Assembly (NCBI GenBank): GCA_964470785.1 | Contig: CAYYED010000020.1 | Span: forward strand, 1-9,145 | DNA from: CAYYED01 sp964470785 | GTDB taxonomy: Bacteria; Patescibacteriota; Minisyncoccia; Minisyncoccales; PEYH01 | DNA: 9,145 nucleotides | Direction of reading: 5' to 3' | Part shown: positions 6,045-9,145 of the stretch, piece after piece | How the letters are laid out: the number at the start of each line of letters is the position of its first letter | Numbering within the stretch: the stretch's first letter is position 1 | Notes under the pieces: model-generated | Database searches by the model: none | Seen by the model: the letters and a program-made list of their open reading frames with translations, nothing else | What the model was told of the DNA's origin: nothing | Position numbers and translations under genes: made by a program

Positions 6045-6060
6045 GCCTGTATTTTTTAGT

Positions 6061-7875
6061 ATGTATTTTTTCTTTAACCACCAAAACCGTGGTTTTACAT
6101 TAATAGAGGTTTTAATCGCCACCTTTTTAATCACTATTATTTTTCTGGGTATTTTCGGAGGGTTTCAATTGGCGATGAGGGTAACCTCGCAATCAAGGGC
6201 GCAGACAACAGCGCTTTATCTTGCTTCTCAAAAAATAGAGGAGATAAGGAATCTCCCTTATGAGCAGATTAAAACCATACAGGAGAGCATAACAGCAGAC
6301 GGCATTAATTATGATATTCAAATTATTGTTGAGTTTGTGGACGACTGCGCAGACGGCACCATAGAAGGGCTTGATTGTGACGGAGAGTCGGTGCCTCCTG
6401 ACGCTGCGCCGGATGATTATAAAAAAGTTCAAGTCAAGATTTCTTGGGAAGAGTTATGGGGCGGAGAAAAGGTTCTTAGCACTCGTATTGCTTCAGGGCG
6501 CTTAGAAACGGGCGAAGGCATGGGGGGCTTAAGAATATTAGTCAGCGATAGCACGGGAACCCCGCTGGAAATTGATATTATTGACCAATTTCCTCCTTGC
6601 CCCTTAAGCGCGCTCCACATTAAAAATGATAATACCGGGCTTGACCAGTGTTTTGGCACCGACCCGGCTAATCCCGGCTCCCGGCTTCTAATTTTAGAGG
6701 CCTCCTCTGAACCGGACGATTATAAAATTAGGGTTCAGAAACAGGACTATGCTTTTAGCGAAACTTTTAAAGCAGGAGACCTGTATAACGAAACAGTTAT
6801 TGCCTCTCCTGATAAAAAAAATCCCACCATTAATGAGGGCGAACTTTATTTAATTACATTTATTATTGACCCGACAAGTGAGCTTAATATTATCACGGCC
6901 GCTCCCTGGGGAGGAGGCAGTTTTTTTAATAACTTTTTAAACCAAGATAAAATTATTGAAATTAATAACTTGGAAATAGCAGGCAAAGAAGTTTTTTTAG
7001 CAGAAAGCTCCCCCGGTTTTTATTATGAATCCGGCAGTTTAACTTCTGCGCAAGCGGCGCCCGAACAAATAACAGAATGGTACCAATTTTCTTGGTTTGA
7101 TTTTCAAGAGCCGGAAACCGGTATTTCTTATCAACTATGGGCGGCTACCAGCACGGAATGGTTTTTAGTGCCCGATGACGACCTTCCCGGAAACAGCGAG
7201 GGGCTTATTGTTTCTCCTGCGGACTTAAGCGCTTTAGACATTGAAAAATACCCGAAACTAAGGGCAAAAGCAAATTTTTCCACTACAGACACAACAAAAA
7301 CACCGTTTCTTTACCAATGGCAGATTTCTTGGAAAGACGGGGAAGCCACCCCGATATCTGATGTTAAGTTTTCCCTATATGGAGAAAAAACAGTAGGCAC
7401 CGATGAGCAGGAGGCGCCCATATATAAATACTTAGACACTGTTTTCAGCAATGCTGACGGAGAGAAGTTTTTTTCTCAAATGGAAACAGATAATTATTAT
7501 TTTTATGATTTTTCTAAAGACAATAATCCTCTTTCTCTTGATCCCGAACTTTCACCTATGCCCGTTGTCCTTTTGCCTGCCACAACTACCGAAGCAACCC
7601 TTTATTTAAAAGCAGAAAATTCTTTATTAATAAAAGTGCAGGACGCTGATACCGGAGAATTGATTTTTGGAGCTGCGGCAGAGCTTGTTAATTCTGCTTT
7701 TGGCTACAGCCAAACCCAAAACACCAACCGAGAAGGCGAGGCCTTATTTATTCCTCTTGAGAAAAGCGCGGATTATGACCTGACAATAACGGCGGAAAAC
7801 TATTATCAAGAGAATTTTTCTGTTTCAGTAGAAGGAGAGACCTTTAAACAGATAACCTTAGAGAGATATGAATAA
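6061..7875 (+). CDS. Very large prepilin-like multidomain protein
   Basis: The ATG at 6061 gives 604 residues. A TTG at 6028 in frame would only add residues encoded by the repeat, so I prefer the ATG. The leader MYFFFNHQNRG is followed by FTLIEVLIATFLITIIFLGIF, a type IV prepilin site with cleavage after Gly11, Phe at +1 and Glu at +5. A minor pilin-like part follows to about 150. The remainder is extracellular: a module from about 156 (GGLRILVSDSTGTPLEI), a tryptophan-rich beta-sandwich-like region (about 335-425), and two further transthyretin/carboxypeptidase-regulatory-like modules (about 433-490 and 518-604; NSLLIKVQDADTGELIFGAA). Four cysteines (96, 106, 180, 197) could form two disulfides. 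Ordinary pilins have 120-200 residues. A role as tip or adhesive minor pilin is inferred; module names are pattern-based. No Shine-Dalgarno site is present. It overlaps the next gene by 8 bases. Confidence 0.88.
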   Translation: MYFFFNHQNRGFTLIEVLIATFLITIIFLGIFGGFQLAMRVTSQSRAQTTALYLASQKIEEIRNLPYEQIKTIQESITADGINYDIQIIVEFVDDCADGTIEGLDCDGESVPPDAAPDDYKKVQVKISWEELWGGEKVLSTRIASGRLETGEGMGGLRILVSDSTGTPLEIDIIDQFPPCPLSALHIKNDNTGLDQCFGTDPANPGSRLLILEASSEPDDYKIRVQKQDYAFSETFKAGDLYNETVIASPDKKNPTINEGELYLITFIIDPTSELNIITAAPWGGGSFFNNFLNQDKIIEINNLEIAGKEVFLAESSPGFYYESGSLTSAQAAPEQITEWYQFSWFDFQEPETGISYQLWAATSTEWFLVPDDDLPGNSEGLIVSPADLSALDIEKYPKLRAKANFSTTDTTKTPFLYQWQISWKDGEATPISDVKFSLYGEKTVGTDEQEAPIYKYLDTVFSNADGEKFFSQMETDNYYFYDFSKDNNPLSLDPELSPMPVVLLPATTTEATLYLKAENSLLIKVQDADTGELIFGAAAELVNSAFGYSQTQNTNREGEALFIPLEKSADYDLTITAENYYQENFSVSVEGETFKQITLERYE

Positions 7876-8878
7876 AACAAGCCCGGGATTTACCTTAGTA
7901 GAAACATTGATTGCTGTTTTCATTTTTTCTCTTATGGCAACGGCAATGGCCGCTATTATTGTTCATCTTTATCAGAGTTATGCTTTTTCCTGGCAGCAAA
8001 CGCAAGCTATTGACGAGGCGCAAAGAGGGGCAAAAACAATGCTTAGAGAGATTAGGGAAGCAAGAACCGGGGCAGACGGCTCTTATCCTATTGAAAAAGC
8101 AGGAGACAGCGAGTTTATCTTTTATAGCGACATTGACGGAGACGGGCTGGTTGAGCGGGTGAGATATTTTCTTGGAGGAACGTCCCGGCAGCAAGAAATA
8201 AAAACTTGTGTCAGCTTCACCAGAGGCGGTTCTTGTTCAGTGGTTTTTTCTGATTTTTATCAAGGAATATTAGAAGAGGCGCAAGCGAGGGTAGGCATAG
8301 AAGGCGATTTTGGCTGGAGTATAGAATATGCGGAAATTTTTGCCGATGGCGCTAAAATAGACAATTTTTGCGATGGCTGGGGCGAATGCAATGATTGCGC
8401 AGGAACGTGGCAAGGAACCAAAACATTTGATATCTTCCAGCAAGCCCAAGATAATTATATCCAATTTATTGCCGATACTTCTTGGTGGGCGGATCCTATT
8501 TGTTATTGGGAAGAGCCCGGACATTCTATGAAAGCAAGGTTTGAGCTTTTTTGGACCGAGACCGTGACCGGACAAGAAAGACAGCTGAAAAAAGGAGTAA
8601 TTAAGCCGACTGGCTTTCCGCCCGTTTATCCTTCAGACCAGGAAGAGATTGTTATTCTTTCTCATTATGTTCAAAATAAAATTGATGACCCGGAAACCAA
8701 ATTATTCGTTTATTTTGACAAAAACGGAGAAGAAATTCTTGAATATCCCGCCCGGCCGGAACAGACCCGGCTTTTGGGAGTTTCTTTGATTATTAATGTG
8801 GATCCGGCAAGAGCGCCCCGCGATTACCGGTTGGAGAGCAAGGTTAAATTGAGAAACCTAATTTTAGATGACTATTGA
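7868..8878 (+). CDS. PulJ/PilW-like minor prepilin with Cys-rich insert
   Basis: This 336-residue protein starts MNKTSPG then FTLVETLIAVFIFSLMATA. The prepilin peptidase would cut after Gly7, leaving Phe +1 and Glu +5, with one membrane/filament helix (about 8-33). The AQRGAKTMLREIREA stretch (51-65) and the C-terminal block near NVDPARAPRDY and LESKVKLRNL (310-331) suggest a PulJ/PilW-type minor pilin. An acidic loop SDIDGDGLVE (87-96) resembles a DxDxDG calcium-binding pattern. A central region (about 110-215) holds all six cysteines (114, 123, 168, 174, 177, 212), with CDGWGECNDC as its core, which suggests disulfides outside the cell. The ATG overlaps the previous stop by 8 bases, implying translational coupling; a weak AGAGAG precedes it. 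The TGA stop lies inside a direct repeat. The family call rests on pattern recognition only. Confidence 0.85.
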   Translation: MNKTSPGFTLVETLIAVFIFSLMATAMAAIIVHLYQSYAFSWQQTQAIDEAQRGAKTMLREIREARTGADGSYPIEKAGDSEFIFYSDIDGDGLVERVRYFLGGTSRQQEIKTCVSFTRGGSCSVVFSDFYQGILEEAQARVGIEGDFGWSIEYAEIFADGAKIDNFCDGWGECNDCAGTWQGTKTFDIFQQAQDNYIQFIADTSWWADPICYWEEPGHSMKARFELFWTETVTGQERQLKKGVIKPTGFPPVYPSDQEEIVILSHYVQNKIDDPETKLFVYFDKNGEEILEYPARPEQTRLLGVSLIINVDPARAPRDYRLESKVKLRNLILDDY

Positions 8879-8990
8879 CCATTGACCATCCCATCTCCCT
8901 CCTCCCTCCCTCCCCCTTTCCTTGGGGAAGGGAGAGGATAAAGGTGGGGGAGGAGGGGGGATTATTGACTGTTGACTTTTGACCATTGAC
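8875..8990. repeat. G-rich palindrome between 12-base direct repeats
   Basis: TTGACCATTGAC occurs at 8875-8886 and 8979-8990; the first copy includes the stop codon of the preceding gene. Between them is a pyrimidine-rich arm (about 8889-8920) mirrored by a purine-rich arm (8924-8960). The minus strand carries a canonical quadruplex motif (G-runs at 8912-8916, 8908-8910, 8904-8906 and 8897-8899, loops of 1, 1 and 4 bases). The plus strand has four G-runs at 8924-8960, with one 13-base loop. It could form a hairpin or a quadruplex and slow RNA polymerase, but no T tract follows. Confidence 0.7.
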
Positions 8991-9145
8991 AAAACAGTTA
9001 AGCGAAAAGCAAAAGGGGCAAAACCAATAGATAATTTTCAATTTTCAATTCTCAATTTTCAATCAATTTTCAATTCTTAAATTTTCAATTGAAAATTAGG
9101 AAATTGAGAAATTGTTAAATTCATTCGTAAATTGTAAATTAGTAA
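8991..9145. repeat. AT-rich repeat copy C (inverted), window end
   Basis: No gene is visible. From about 9033 the sequence is built of tandem-like CAATTTT words, then AATTTTCAATTGAAAATT, a perfect 18-base palindrome (9080-9097). Bases 9081-9134 are the reverse complement of 5975-6028 with two mismatches, making this an inverted copy of repeat B. The repeat may continue past the window. Confidence 0.8.

Larger units (their letters stand above)
5877..6060. other. Spacer between pilC and the prepilin pair
   Basis: This 184-base stretch contains, in order, a TATAAT box with a G7 tract (5902-5914), a GAGGAG ribosome-binding-like site (5931-5936) with a three-codon frame (ATG 5941, Met-Ala-Phe-stop), and AT-rich repeat copy B (5950 to about 6044). 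A longer 43-codon frame (5882-6013) is half repeat sequence and was not called. No intact pilin gene is present. Confidence 0.6.

Noticed and set aside
6028..6060. TTG start extending the first prepilin by 11 residues
   Set aside because: The extra residues come partly from the repeat arm; the ATG at 6061 gives a normal 11-residue prepilin leader.
8844..9041. 65-codon minus-strand frame at the window end
   Set aside because: It translates the G-rich palindrome and overlaps the end of a well-supported gene.

Overview
The window looks like a chromosomal piece from a Candidatus Patescibacteria (CPR) bacterium, most likely of the Parcubacteria type. This is inferred from the AT-rich sequence, standard-code genes with almost no Shine-Dalgarno sites, tRNAs without encoded CCA, a single-domain response regulator next to type IV pilus genes, and intergenic spaces filled with AT-rich and palindromic repeats. 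No taxonomic marker gene is present, so the assignment is provisional.

Layout. 1-264 is a repeat-bearing spacer. 265-537 encodes an HU nucleoid protein. A strong palindromic terminator (578-613) lies between HU (+ strand) and two minus-strand tRNA genes, tRNA-Gly(UCC) at 621-692 and tRNA-Pro(UGG) at 873-945. The tRNAs are probably read from one good promoter at 954-982. From 1072 everything is on the + strand: a membrane histidine kinase (1072-2040), a spacer carrying a palindromic element, a CheY-like response regulator (2340-2714), a PilB-type extension ATPase (2726-4471), a PilC-type platform protein (4665-5876), and two prepilin-like genes that overlap by 8 nt (6061-7875 and 7868-8878). 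The last 267 bases hold a G-quadruplex-prone palindrome and another AT-rich repeat copy.

How the genes work together. PilB powers pilin polymerisation through the inner-membrane platform PilC. The two prepilin-like proteins are probable minor pilins; one is very large and carries several extracellular beta-sandwich modules, which would suit a tip or adhesion role. The kinase and regulator sit directly upstream of pilB, with only 11 nt between regulator and pilB, suggesting that pilus extension is controlled by phospho-signalling. No pilT, pilD, pilMNO or major pilin gene is seen here.

The most unusual aspect is the repeat architecture. One AT-rich repeat family occurs three times, before pilC, before the prepilin pair, and, inverted, after that pair. 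It supplies the 5' leaders of pilC and the first prepilin gene and brackets the prepilin pair as inverted copies. A promoter-like box, a G7 tract, a strong ribosome binding site and an ATG lead into a three-codon dead end at 5902-5952, just where a pilin gene might be expected. No wholly new gene system is evident; the points worth checking are the repeat-bracketed pilin cassette, the degenerate zinc motif of PilB, and the unusual minor pilins.
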